A stretch of DNA of 64,000 bases. Origin: Humulus lupulus. Its lineage: Eukaryota > Streptophyta > Magnoliopsida > Rosales > Cannabaceae. The stretch lies in the NCBI RefSeq assembly GCF_963169125.1, contig NC_084794.1:89139018-89203017 (forward strand). The letters are read 5' to 3'. The notes beneath the pieces were generated by a model that worked only from the letters and a program-made list of their open reading frames with translations, was not told the DNA's origin and did no database searches. The position numbers and the translations under genes were made by a program. Positions 1-9,511 of the stretch are shown here, one piece after another; position 1 is the first letter of the stretch, and every line of letters starts with the position of its first letter.

Positions 1-1
1 T

Positions 2-13
2 TCTCTGATACCA
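2..13 (-). other. primer binding site of a minus-strand LTR element
   Basis: Read on the minus strand this is TGGTATCAGAGA, two bases beyond the LTR end at 16. It matches the 3' end of initiator tRNA-Met, the usual plant primer for minus-strand DNA synthesis. It fixes the strand of the element and shows that its internal region lies to the left of the window. Confidence 0.85.
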
Positions 14-356
14 ACTGTAATGACCCACTAATCTAGACTATTTGGACCATTAACGAAACTATACATAAAACTTACATTTTTATGAAAATACCATAATTTT
101 ATTGAGTAACTTGTAAAATAAGAGTTACTTACAAATAAATAGAATACTAAGAAGGATATGGGATCCCATTGTCTTTAAAAACAAAACATGATTTAAAATA
201 AAAGACATTACATAAATGGTGCAGAAAATACATGTAAAAAGACATAAAACAGAAACTACATCCTCGAATCGAATAACGCTCGGCCCCTTGACTCCATTCA
301 CCATCGATACACATCCTCTAAGCGTCACGAATCTTTCTGCCTCTAAGCTTATTTTC

Positions 357-716
357 CTGCACATAAAACAAAAAGGAATGAGCCTAATGCCCAGCAAGGA
401 AAATCTAACACATAGTCATAAACATAACTTCATAAGAAACATAAAAACTTAACATAATACATATAACATACACTTATTATAATGGCCATTATTACTTGGG
501 GTCCCATAGACTAAACAAGCATATGCCCATGGGATTAGTGGGGTCCTACTAGCTAAGTAGGTCATATGCCCATAACCCATTTGGGGTCTTGTTAGTCATA
601 TGGGTCACATACCCAAGCCTACAAACATACATGCATACATATCATAACACATTTAACAACATAAAACATAGATAACATAAGCATATAACATATTGATTCT
701 AGCCTATTTTCCTTAC
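357..716 (-). other. predicted intron inside LTR-A (copy 1)
   Basis: On the minus strand a donor TTTG|GTAAGGAAAA (716-715) is followed 360 bp later by TGTGCAG|GAAAAT (AG at 358-357). About 20 bp before the AG lies CTTGCTGGGCATTAGGCTCA (379-398), which holds a plant-like branch point. Copies at 22148-22507 and 36753-37115 keep the donor, the acceptor and the length (360 and 363 bp). That the intron is really spliced is inference. Confidence 0.5.
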
Positions 717-1168
717 CAAAGTTACCGGGATATGTGGACTGAGTTGGGACTTTTGGAACACTCCTAATAACCATAATGAACAAGAGTGAGTTGAAAGAAG
801 AAAGAGATGAAAAGGAAAATGGGAAGACTAAACCATTTGAGAGTTATGCTTACCAAAACCTATGTGCTCAAGAACTTAGATTCCCTAACCAAAATGAAGA
901 TTAAGGTTAGAGATTGAATAGAAGACTATGAGAAAGAAAATAACATAATACAGAAATGAACTAGAGTTTTGGTTACCTCAAAGACTTGAAAGACCAATCT
1001 ACTCCTCAACCGAAATACTATAGAACCTCACTTCCCAAAGTGTTTGATAAGCTTATGATGTTTAAGCTTATGATTTTCCCAAACCAGGTGTTTACACTCT
1101 CACACTCACTTAACACTAGCAGCTTCTGAACTTAGAGCAAAAGGTGAATAATGGCTGGGTACTAGGTT

Positions 1169-1177
1169 CTATTTATA
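1169..1177 (-). promoter_or_regulatory. TATA box of LTR-A
   Basis: TATAAATAG on the minus strand, kept at the same place in the other family A copies (37562-37570 minus, 21701-21709 plus). Transcription should start some 25-35 bp further along, so most of the remaining LTR would be R-U5 leader, including the predicted intron. Confidence 0.6.
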
Positions 1178-1354
1178 GAGTTTGGGAATGAAAGTATCTT
1201 GATTTTACTTGAATAAAAATAATGGTTTTTTAGGTGAAAATCATTTGAATAATCGTTCAGCAGAGGCTGAAGACTCATTCAAAAGATGCTGGACTTTTGA
1301 AGAAGTTTGAATGGCTGAAAGGAAAAGAATTCAAAAGAGTTTGAATTCATGCTG

Positions 1355-1485
1355 GAGGAGGCGATATATTGCCCCCTGTAGGCGATATATCGCCTGGGCC
1401 AGTATGCCCGAGGCGACCGTGCATCGTCTCGTGTTTTCCGTATCTACATGCTGCGATATATCGCCCCCTATAGCTGTGATATATC
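1355..1485 (-). repeat. palindromic-word cassette in LTR-A
   Basis: Four near copies of GCGATATATCGC, a perfect 12-bp palindrome, occur in 130 bp, separated by CCCCTGTAG/CCTATAG-type spacers and a more GC-rich stretch. It lies about 180-310 bp upstream of the TATA box. The copy at 37750-37885 has the same words; the copy at 20857-22858 has none. Confidence 0.7.
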
Positions 1486-2033
1486 GGCATACGTTGAATA
1501 TTTAAACACGAAATTACACGTTTTTAGTTAAGTTTGAATGGAGTAAACAGCCTTGACTAAGCCTTCAACGTATTCAAAGCTGCTGACTGACCCTATAACA
1601 TTCAAACTTTACTCCTTATTAAATTTAATCCTCAAAATACTTAATCCTTAATCACCATTCATAACATGTGCTTAAAATCCTATTGGTTGATGTCTAAACC
1701 TTATAATATAATAAATATAATCCTTAATATCAGTCACATTAATCAAACCTTAGGTTATACTAAATATTCTTAAACTATAGGTTAAACTTAGAAAATCTAT
1801 AAGTACTACTATGAGTGTCCAAATAATTCCCGGTCTGAACCAAAAATCCACAGTAACAAAGATAATACTAAACATACTATAATACTACTGAACAATTAGC
1901 TAAGTAAAGTTCTTGGACTCTACAGTACTTTTATTGTTTTACTTTGTACTCTTCAATTGCAGAATTTGAATTTTTAGATTGGTTTAGTAATATGACTTTT
2001 TGTGTTAAAGTTTGTTGTTTCGGACACACCTAA

Positions 2034-2600
2034 TTCATACATGCACATCAATCACACATAATTCACATCTGATTCACACATATTTCACACGTGGTTCACA
2101 CATAATTCGCACATAATTGACACCTGGTTCACACTTAATTCATGATAAATGAGTTTTAGACTTGTTTATCTATGTATTTTTCAGGTAAAGTATTAGGTGT
2201 CGAAGGGATTAGGTGACTTAGGTGTGGAAACATGGGGAAAATTGACAAAATGACAAAAATTGGTAGAAAACGGTGTTTCAGAGCAATTTCTGTGACCGCA
2301 GGAGGAATGTCTTGCGGCCGCAATTCCAGAAAAGTTTTGGCATTTCTAGGACATTCCTGTGACCACAGGAATGACATCCTGCGACCGCAGTATATGTTCA
2401 CACTTAATTCACACCTAATTCACACTTAATTCACACCTAATTCACACATAGTTCACACATATTTCACACACGGTTCACACATAATTCACACATAATTGAC
2501 ACCTAGTTCACACCTAATTCACACCTAATTCACACATTGTTCACACATATTTCAATCCTGATTCACACATATTTCAATCCTGATTCACACTTAATTCGCC
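2034..2600. repeat. TTCACAC-type 11-mer array, left block
   Basis: Two runs (2034-2150 and 2396-2600) of a degenerate 11-bp unit such as ATTCACACATA or GTTCACACATA. They enclose a non-repetitive segment (2160-2395) that holds a palindromic-word cassette. Similar runs occur at 5270-5415 and 7665-8045, so the unit behaves like a subterminal repeat of the element. Confidence 0.7.
2290..2395. repeat. palindromic-word cassette in the TIR element
   Basis: Variants of one word, TGTGACCGCAGGA, TGCGGCCGCA, TGTGACCACAGGA and TGCGACCGCAG, occur in about 105 bp of otherwise AT-rich sequence. TGCGGCCGCA is a perfect palindrome and the others are close to one. The layout mirrors the cassettes in LTR-A and LTR-B, although the elements are unrelated. 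Confidence 0.6.
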
Positions 2601-2751
2601 ATAACTTAATAAGATAAAAGTGACAAAGGTTTATCCATTCCACTATTAAGATGAAATAAACGAAGTCATTCAATACCATTTAATGAGATGAAGTTGACAT
2701 AGTTTCTTCATACATTCAAAAGTAAGATACATATATTTAAATAAAAGACAA

Positions 2752-3513
2752 CTATGGTTGTAAGTTATGGTAAAACAAATCTACACAAGTCTTTTTTCTA
2801 AAGAAATCCATGTTGTCGTCATTTACTTCGGATAGCGGTTTTTTGGCTAGCAAGTACTCCAGATGTTTGATGACATATACCCCACAATCGCCACTGCAAA
2901 GGAAATAAAGTTTTTTAATTATTGGAAGACCATAGTGATTATTTGCAATATAAATATGGTTAACAGAGTTATACCTAGTTTTGGTCTATGGCACTTTTTC
3001 TGTGCCATGTCTTGTGAACTCAAAATGCACTTTTTCTGCTTGTAGTTGGACATCTTTCCTATGGCTTAACAGCCCACTGGATTGAAATAGAAATAGTAGC
3101 ATTTTTTCCCATTTGCTCATTTTATTCTCAAACTCCTTGTTGGAGACAACAATGATATCATAGTCATAAGCTTTTATAAGATAGCTTGTCAATTATATCT
3201 CTAACAACACCCAATGTGTCCCAGAAAAATTAATTGGGGTAAACACATCGTCAATGTCTTTCCAACTCCTTTTGAAATTGTTATCATCACCTACCAAGTA
3301 ATCAAGCACTTCTTTTGGCCAAATGTAGCTTGATTTGATTTTCCTCTTGTTGAATTGTTCCCAATGTGGTTCGAAGAACTGTTGGAACATAGAATCCACG
3401 ATGGTGAATCTTTCGGAGTAAGTCTTCTTGTAAGTGTACACTCGTTCTTTCATCAACCCTAAAGCTTCATCAATGTGATGCATGCCAAATATTATAAGTA
3501 TATATACATTCAA
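2752..3513 (-). pseudogene. Ulp1-like cysteine peptidase (C48) domain
   Basis: Two exons, about 3513-2975 and 2893-2752, encode the C-terminal catalytic part of a transposon-borne SUMO-protease-like protein. Visible are the catalytic His in GTHWVLLEI, the Asp in IKAYDYD, and, after a 81-bp intron (donor CTAG|GTATAAC, acceptor TTGCAG|TGGCG), the Cys in SGDCGVYVIKHLEYLL. The ORF ends HNLQP-stop at 2752-2754. In-frame stops occur just after LLEI (3193-3195) and near 2986, so it is dead. It belongs with the two upstream pieces (3557-4295, 4374-5228) as one gene read on the minus strand. Ulp1 domains remove SUMO-type modifiers; the role in transposons is unknown. Confidence 0.75.
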
Positions 3514-3556
3514 ATTATATATATATATTTTTTTAAAATTATTTCAGTAGTCTTAC

Positions 3557-4295
3557 CAGTCCGTCCAGCCATGTACGTGGTGTAAGTAGCTGAATAAACC
3601 ATTTCGCAGTGCACGAACCAGCCAAGAGAGAATTAGGCTTATCATTCTTTTGTTAAACCAATTACCCATTTCTTAAAACGTCTCATTTGCTTTTCGTCAT
3701 ATGGCTGTAGGGGATTAATTTCACAAGGATCAGTTGCAATTGTCTTTGCTTTCTTTTTCTTCTTTGTTGGATCAGTAAACTCGGAACCAAAAATTCTTTT
3801 CGTTGGAACCCTTCTTCTCTTGAATTCCACCCCAGCCATATCTTCAGGAGATACCACCTTACAGCTAGGGCTATCTTCTCCAACAATGTGCTCCATAATA
3901 AATGTACGGTGTGGTGAAGCAAGATGCTCATCTGATAATGAATCCTCAGAATCACTACCTTTACGTTGCGAGAGCACTAATTCAATTAGATAATCCAACT
4001 TCTCCTCCATTCTTTGTTGGTTACTTTTCAAAGTGTCAATATCAGCTAACAACTTTTCATGGTGGGTGTTAATTAGAGTTGGTATCTCTTTCTTGTCTTG
4101 CTCGTGACGATGCCCATCTGCTACATCGGGCTTTCTGGGAGATTCCTCACGTTCTTCCCTTTCAAACTCCAATTCCACATCATCATCTACAAAGCTAATA
4201 ACACGTCCCATGAGTAGTTCATCTGGTCCTTGAATAATAGAGTCATGAAATTCTTTCTCTTCGGGTCTTGGATTGAGCGTGGCCTTCACAAGATT
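3557..4295 (-). pseudogene. central linker exon of the DUF1985/Ulp1 gene
   Basis: The exon opens after acceptor TTGTTGCAG at 4296 and runs about 217 codons. It is acidic (VDDDVELEFEREEREE), then holds a likely coiled coil (LLADIDTLKSNQQRMEEKLD) and a basic nuclear-localisation-like run (KKKKKAKT). Near 3645 a frameshift breaks it. Past the shift the expected pre-Ulp1 motif AKWFIQLLTPRTWLDGL appears, ending at donor CTG|GTAAGAC (3556-3555). The order linker then WF-TP-WL motif then Ulp1 is usual for this transposon gene family. Confidence 0.65.
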
Positions 4296-4373
4296 CTGCA
4301 ACAAAATAATAAATTAATAAGGTATAAACATTACTTATAAATCACAAACTCAAATAAAATCTTAACGACTTAC

Positions 4374-5228
4374 ACTTTTTTTCTTAAATACACCTTCAAT
4401 ATCTTTCTCTTTCAGCATTTTATGCGCCGACCAGCTAAGCATTCTTGGAAAGGAAAGGGGTTATTGATCAGCAAATGCAGAGAACTTTGTGAAAATTTCA
4501 TAGGCCCAATATTGCAGAGCAATGGCATAACCATAAATTGTGTACTGAGGTGCTGGTCTTTTTCTCTTTTGCTCAACATTCTTCAAGTATTTATTCCTTA
4601 GCCTTTCCATATCTTTTGTCAAGCCGAATAATGTCTTCTCGTACGATAATCTCCCCCAAGGATAGTTGAAGAAGTCATCTTCATTTTCCACCAAGGAAAG
4701 GACATCAATAAAGCATTTCTTCTTTGGTTCACTAGGTAATAAAAGAGAGTCTACCAAAAAACATAGACCTAATTTCCATACGTCTTCTTTCACATCGCAC
4801 CTTTTGAATCCATCTTCCAACTCTTCAGAAGACAAACATTCTTTATTGTTCAATTATGTCTGGAGAAGTCTTTTACTCTTGGTCATTTCTTTATACTTTG
4901 CCTGATCCGGAGAAATTCCACAATTCAATCCAGTGATCAAACCAAATTCACTAATTCCAAACCTTGTATTCTGACCACAAATATTAAAATTCAAGCAGTA
5001 TTCATTCTTTCCTCTACCAACAACTCTCCTAAGTAGTAACTGGTGAATAATAACTCCAAAATATTGTAGAGGCGGAGCTAAGAAGAATTGCTTGAATGGT
5101 GATTGTTTCGCTCATTCCAACAAGTCAAATGTCGTGAACTTCGCTATTATTGTACTCATAATGCTCCCTCCCCTATACGCAGCCTTTGCTGGATAATGCC
5201 TTTCAGTAGGAAGCATGAGGAGTGACAT
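4374..5228 (-). pseudogene. DUF1985 domain exon
   Basis: The exon starts after acceptor TTTTTAG at 5229 and ends at donor AAAGT|GTAAGTCG (4373). It encodes the DUF1985 hallmark FGISEFGLITGLNCG around residues 84-98, followed by the conserved FIDVLSLVENEDDFFNYPWG and YGYAIALQYWAYEIF stretches. Three in-frame stops (5112-5114, 4854-4856, 4461-4463) inactivate it. DUF1985 is a plant domain of unknown function found largely in transposon-derived Ulp1 genes. Exons coding for anything upstream were not identified. Confidence 0.75.
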
Positions 5229-5269
5229 CTAAAAAGGTAAATTAAATAAGCGCTTAATACATAACTCAG

Positions 5270-5415
5270 ATATATTCACACTTTCTTCACATACGGTTCA
5301 CACATTAGTTACACATGGTTCACGCATAGCTCACCCAAATTCACACCAACCTCACACATAATTCACACCAAATTCAGACATAGTTCACACTAAATTCACC
5401 TCTGTTCACACAAAC
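5270..5415. repeat. TTCACAC-type array, internal block
   Basis: About twelve degenerate copies of the same 11-bp unit (GTTCACACAT, ATTCACACCAA), lying just upstream of the DUF1985 exon. Confidence 0.6.
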
Positions 5416-5419
5416 TAGT

Positions 5420-7630
5420 GTATTTGAGTTACAAGTTCCTTCCACAATTGATTTCACTTATATATCATATATAATATGCTAATAAATTTATTACAATAAA
5501 CAAAAAGAGATATATACACACTAGAAATTCTATTAGGCTTAATGAACTTAGCTCACAAACATAATCAGAGTTGGCTAACACTCTTTCTTGTTTTCACACA
5601 CTAGTGCAATAGGTAATAATCTTATTCTTTCTGGGGTGATTAGTCCTAAAGCTACATATAGGAACTCATCTGTAAAATCTTGAATGTGAGAGATAGACAA
5701 TGTTACTTAAAGACCAACTCTTCAGTTATTAACGGTCATAACTACCAAAACTGATTGGCTGGACTTGCAGAGTATGGTATAGCCTAGTTGAATATTTAAG
5801 TTTTAAACAACTTTTACAACAAGAGTAAAAATATATATTTTCGGTAATCCATTTGTGGGGTCATATAAAAATTTACTATTGAGGTACATTTTATGTACAC
5901 TAGTTTAGAAACTCCTTTTCAGAATTTGACTTGGCTTCTTCTACCCAAATTAGGACTTCAAATGTTCTTAGAGATCTCTACAGCAACCAAATCACACCAA
6001 AACCAAAATACCAAACACTGCAGCAATGACAAGTAAAGAAAACACAAGGGAGTTCAGAGCATAAAGGTCTCCTAAGTTCATTTTGCTAGTCTTTCCATCT
6101 CAATTCGCTATTCTCAAAGAGTTACAGAGCTTCTCTTCTCTCTTTTTCTCTATTCTCTACCTTTTTCACCAGCCATCTACCATACAAGTTTTCCATAACT
6201 CAGCCAATCATTTGCATCAGAGGTGTAATGATTAAAACACATCAGAATATGATTGCCAAACCAATTCTGCAGCCCCACGTGTACCAACTGCAAATTCTAG
6301 TTGTCACCTTAATTTTAAACCACCTTTTCTCCACTGTTGAGTTGTTTGCTTTGCCATAAATATATATCAGAACATGTGGTCTGAATATGATTATGATCCT
6401 CAACAATATTGCTCAAGACAATTGTTTGGACACTGTGAGATATTAACACATATTCTAAAGATTTTTCACTCACTGTTGCTTTCCCATAGGCCAAATCGGC
6501 ATTTGGACTAAAGAAATATGCATAAGTTATTTCATCTCTAAAGAAAATGCTGAACCAAATGCAACTCTGGCCAGCATTGCCATAAGCTATGTCTTACTCT
6601 TGACCACTTAGTACATATGGTAACTAATGTGAGAGACATCCTTAAATAACAGTTATTATAACTAAAACAAGCCTAATCATAGTGCATACCCCACAACAAC
6701 CAGAATATTATTTCCTCAAGAGTTCCCAAAATACAGTCCCATTCCTCATTCTAGTCAACCCAAGAAACAGAAATTACCACTCTTTCATCTATTATAGATA
6801 ATCTTAATAGGTGTTTTATCATCTTCAATCCTAATCAATATTCTAGAGTAGTGTACTCCAATCTGCACACTAAACGAGCCATAAGGTTCATAAGGCCAAA
6901 TAAGAACTCTCTCTCTCTCTCTCTCAGTCCAAATTTTCAAAGATTCTCATATTAAGTACTTGCTTTATAGCCTTATAGGTCTATGGAAATACTTGCTCAT
7001 TCAATATACATCTATGTTACAGACTTTTTCTTCGAATTTTTACAATATTTATCATGTTTGACTGAAAAAAATCCCCCACATTTTAGTTAAAAATGCTACC
7101 TAAATAAGAAAAGTCAGTAGTTTTGATTCCTTGATCTAAAAGACCAATAATTTTGCTGTCATAAGCTATTATAATATCTATAAATTCAAATTTACTATTA
7201 GTCCATCTACATTTGATTGGACACTGATTGGTTGGTAGTTTGAGACATTATAATTTTAATACAAGCCAGTCAGTCAATCAAATCTTCTCTTGCAAAAACT
7301 ATATCAAATTTTACTTTTTCGTTTATCAAGTTATGCATCAGTCTGTAGATTTGTGGTGGAATTTCATATATAAGTTATGCATCATAAGTTTTCATGTAAC
7401 CAGTGCTTATTTCTTGGTTATATCAAAGAAATATATGTATACATATATTCATGATTTCAGCCGAGGCCATACCATAATACACATCACTTAGAAATTATTT
7501 CAACACTTCAAAATAAGACAATACAATTTGATATTGACAGTATGTATAAGTTTCTCATCATACTCTTGCCTCACTACAAGGAAATAAGTCTAATAGTGGC
7601 TTATTATAATCAAGAAAAGGTTCAAGAATC
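5420..7630. other. AT-rich stretch without a recognisable gene
   Basis: About 2.2 kb of AT-rich sequence inside the TIR element, upstream of the DUF1985 exon. It should hold introns or 5' exons of that gene, but I cannot identify any coding exon. A short CT microsatellite lies at 6909-6926. The reading frames are short and low in complexity. Confidence 0.5.
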
Positions 7631-7664
7631 ACTTTTAATAGGGTTATTTAGTGTAGTTTCCTTT

Positions 7665-8045
7665 AATAATTCACACATTATTCACCATAAGTTCAGAACA
7701 TGGTTCACACACCATTCACACCAAATTCACACATGGTTCACACATCATTCTCACATTGTTCACCATAATTTCGGAACATGGTTCGCACATCGTTCACACA
7801 CTATTCACACTAAAATCACACATGGTTCACACCAACTTCACTTCATACATGGTTCACACCAATTTCACACATTGTTCACACTGAAATTACATATGGTTCA
7901 CAACAACTTCACTTCACACAAGGTTCACACTAAATTCACACCACAATCACACATGGTTCACACCAATTTCACACATTGTTCACACTGAAATTACATATGG
8001 TTCACAATAACTTCACTTCACACCAAATTCACACTAAAATCACTC
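7665..8045. repeat. TTCACAC-type array, right block, with a 104-bp tandem duplication
   Basis: The same 11-bp unit as at 2034-2600. A longer segment beginning ATTGTTCACACTGAAATTAC recurs at 7871 and 7975, a period of 104 bp. The reading frame 7542-7988 through it is an artefact of the repeat (His/Thr/Phe-rich). Confidence 0.7.
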
Positions 8046-8229
8046 CTTATTTCCTAGTTAAAACACGCCTCAAGTAGTTAGAAATTTAACCAAAGTCCAA
8101 ACCTTACATTCTTCTAACATGTTTCCAACCACAACCATCAAATCTCAAAGCATCAATATGACAAATTCAAAATAAACAAAGGAGTCATAAATAATATAAC
8201 AACAAGGGATCCCAACAACAATACCTTGG

Positions 8230-8560
8230 GCTAGGGTATCGGGCTTGCAAGGGGAGTGTGGGGTCTTAGGTGTTGTAAACCTTGGGCTCCGGCGACGTGG
8301 GCTCGACGATATGGCTGCGAAGCACGGCAAGGCAGCAATGTGGGTGGGTTCGTGGGGTCAGGACCAAGCGGAGGGGATGGGGGCCGTGGTAGATTTGAGA
8401 GAGAGAGAGAGAAGGAAGAGTGTAAAAGGGGCTGGTGGTTGTGGAGATGATGACGCAACTGGGAGGAGGGACGAGGTGGGTGCTGGCTAGAGTAGTACCA
8501 CCGCAGCTTCGACGGGAAGAAATCTGGGTTTGGGAGGGAGGGTTTTCAACGAACGGGAAG
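8230..8560. other. GC-rich island near the element terminus
   Basis: A GC-rich block in AT-rich surroundings, with open frames on both strands (8245-8490 plus, 8231-8458 minus), a (GA)n run at 8396-8412, and Pro/Arg/Ser-rich or Gly/Arg-rich translations. It could be a captured gene 5' end or the promoter and first exon of the minus-strand gene. Neither protein resembles a family I know. Confidence 0.4.
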
Positions 8561-8649
8561 GGGGAAGAGTAAGAAACTGAAATAGAGTTTTATTTGTTTA
8601 ACAAAGGGGTAATTTTGTCTTAAAGAGTCAAAAAGTGAAAAACTTTAAC

Positions 8650-8704
8650 TAAGGGTTAGAGTTATAAATATAGGGCTGAATAGGGTTAAATAGTGTAGTT
8701 ACCC
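8650..8704 (-). repeat. right terminal inverted repeat
   Basis: Reads GGGTAACTACACTATTTAAC on the minus strand at the exact junction with family C LTR. A degenerate copy in the same direction (AATAGGGTTATTTAGTGTAG) lies at 7638-7657, just before the right array, so the end may be duplicated. Confidence 0.5.
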
Positions 8705-9144
8705 TTACGTAATGCTCCCACGTATGCATGTTACATACAACTCCACTTTTACATCCAAAATTATGTTTATTATTCGACTATGTGGTTTTTATAAAAATAT
8801 CATGCATGTAACATAGATAAAATGAGCATTATTCTTTTATAGCTTTATGTGTAGTTAAGAATAATTGCGTGTTATGTGTAACTGTTATCATGTGTGCATG
8901 GCCCATGCACACATGAGTTGTATGGAAGGGAAAAATAATAATTTTATGAACCTAAGAAATGCTGTTTTGATTATGATATAGGCTCGTTGAAAGATTGTGA
9001 AAATTTCTTAGCTTGGACCTGAGGTAAGGAAGTTAGATAGATTCTATGATTTTATGCTATGAATGGTAAGACTGCTGTATGAATGAATTGTTATGAAATA
9101 TGAATGCCATAATGTGATGATATGTTGAATATGATATGTGTATG

Positions 9145-9274
9145 GATGTTAGATACATCAAACAAGTTACGATGTTAGATACATCAAACAAGTTACGATG
9201 TTAGATACATCAAACAAGTTACGATGTTAGATACATCAAACAAATTACGATGTTAGATACATCGAATGAGTTAC
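9145..9274 (+). repeat. 26-bp minisatellite, 5 copies
   Basis: Five head-to-tail copies of GATGTTAGATACATCAAACA + AGTTAC; the first four differ by at most one base and the last is more diverged. Other family C copies have at this place a different short repeat (GTTACTAAGGATATGAAGAC and similar). Confidence 0.9.
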
Positions 9275-9403
9275 TATAGCTAAAGACGTAACTCCTAGGG
9301 CGGACGCGCCGAGGTTATTCAAGGACCAGAGACTCCTGTTTACTTCATAGGGTGACATGGACAACTAGCGAGCCATGCTCATCATGTATGCTGTATGATT
9401 GTG

Positions 9404-9511
9404 ATATGATGATATGTTACGATTATGTTATGATATGTAAATGATGATATATTACGATTACGTTATGATATGCAATGATGATATGTTACGATTATGTTAT
9501 GATATGCCATG
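9404..9511 (+). repeat. about 34-bp tandem repeat, 3 copies
   Basis: Three copies of ATGATGATATGTTACGATTA + TGTTATGATATG with 1-3 differences. A similar stretch sits in the reverse LTR copy around 55855-55965. Confidence 0.75.

Larger units (their letters stand above)
16..1924 (-). mobile_element. 5' LTR (family A) of a gypsy-type retrotransposon
   Basis: On the minus strand it begins TGTAGAGTCCAAG at 1924 and ends GGTCATTACA at 16, with canonical TG...CA ends followed at once by a PBS. It matches the solo copy at 36397-38318 along its whole length and the copies at 20857-22858 and 9963-11136 in part. Because the PBS adjoins it, this is a 5' LTR and the rest of the element is off the left edge. 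It contains a TATA box, a palindromic-word cassette and a predicted 360-bp intron, annotated separately. The five bases on its right (GTACT, 1925-1929) should be one target-site duplication; the partner is outside the window. Confidence 0.85.
1925..8704 (-). mobile_element. terminal-inverted-repeat transposon with DUF1985/Ulp1 gene (partial)
   Basis: The right end at 8704 reads GGGTAACTACACTATTTAAC on the minus strand, like a Mutator-type (MULE) terminus, and abuts family C LTR sequence whose uninterrupted form (56571-56660, reverse) continues across the junction. The left end is not visible: the LTR-A element cuts the sequence at 1924. Inside are a minus-strand DUF1985 plus Ulp1 pseudogene, arrays of an 11-bp TTCACAC unit near both ends, and a GC-rich island. 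No MuDR transposase is seen. Such Ulp1-bearing elements are known among plant MULEs (Kaonashi type) and CACTAs. The MULE assignment rests on the terminus only. Confidence 0.55.

Noticed and set aside
125..452. Frames on both strands at the left end
   Set aside because: They lie inside the non-coding LTR-A, where all copies are equally open by chance and positions are not conserved as codons.
7542..7988. 148-codon plus-strand frame rich in His, Thr and Phe
   Set aside because: It is the translation of the TTCACAC repeat array; no start context and repeats in the protein follow the DNA repeat.
9145..9274. Possible CRISPR-like array
   Set aside because: Units are head-to-tail without spacers and the sequence is a plant retrotransposon LTR.
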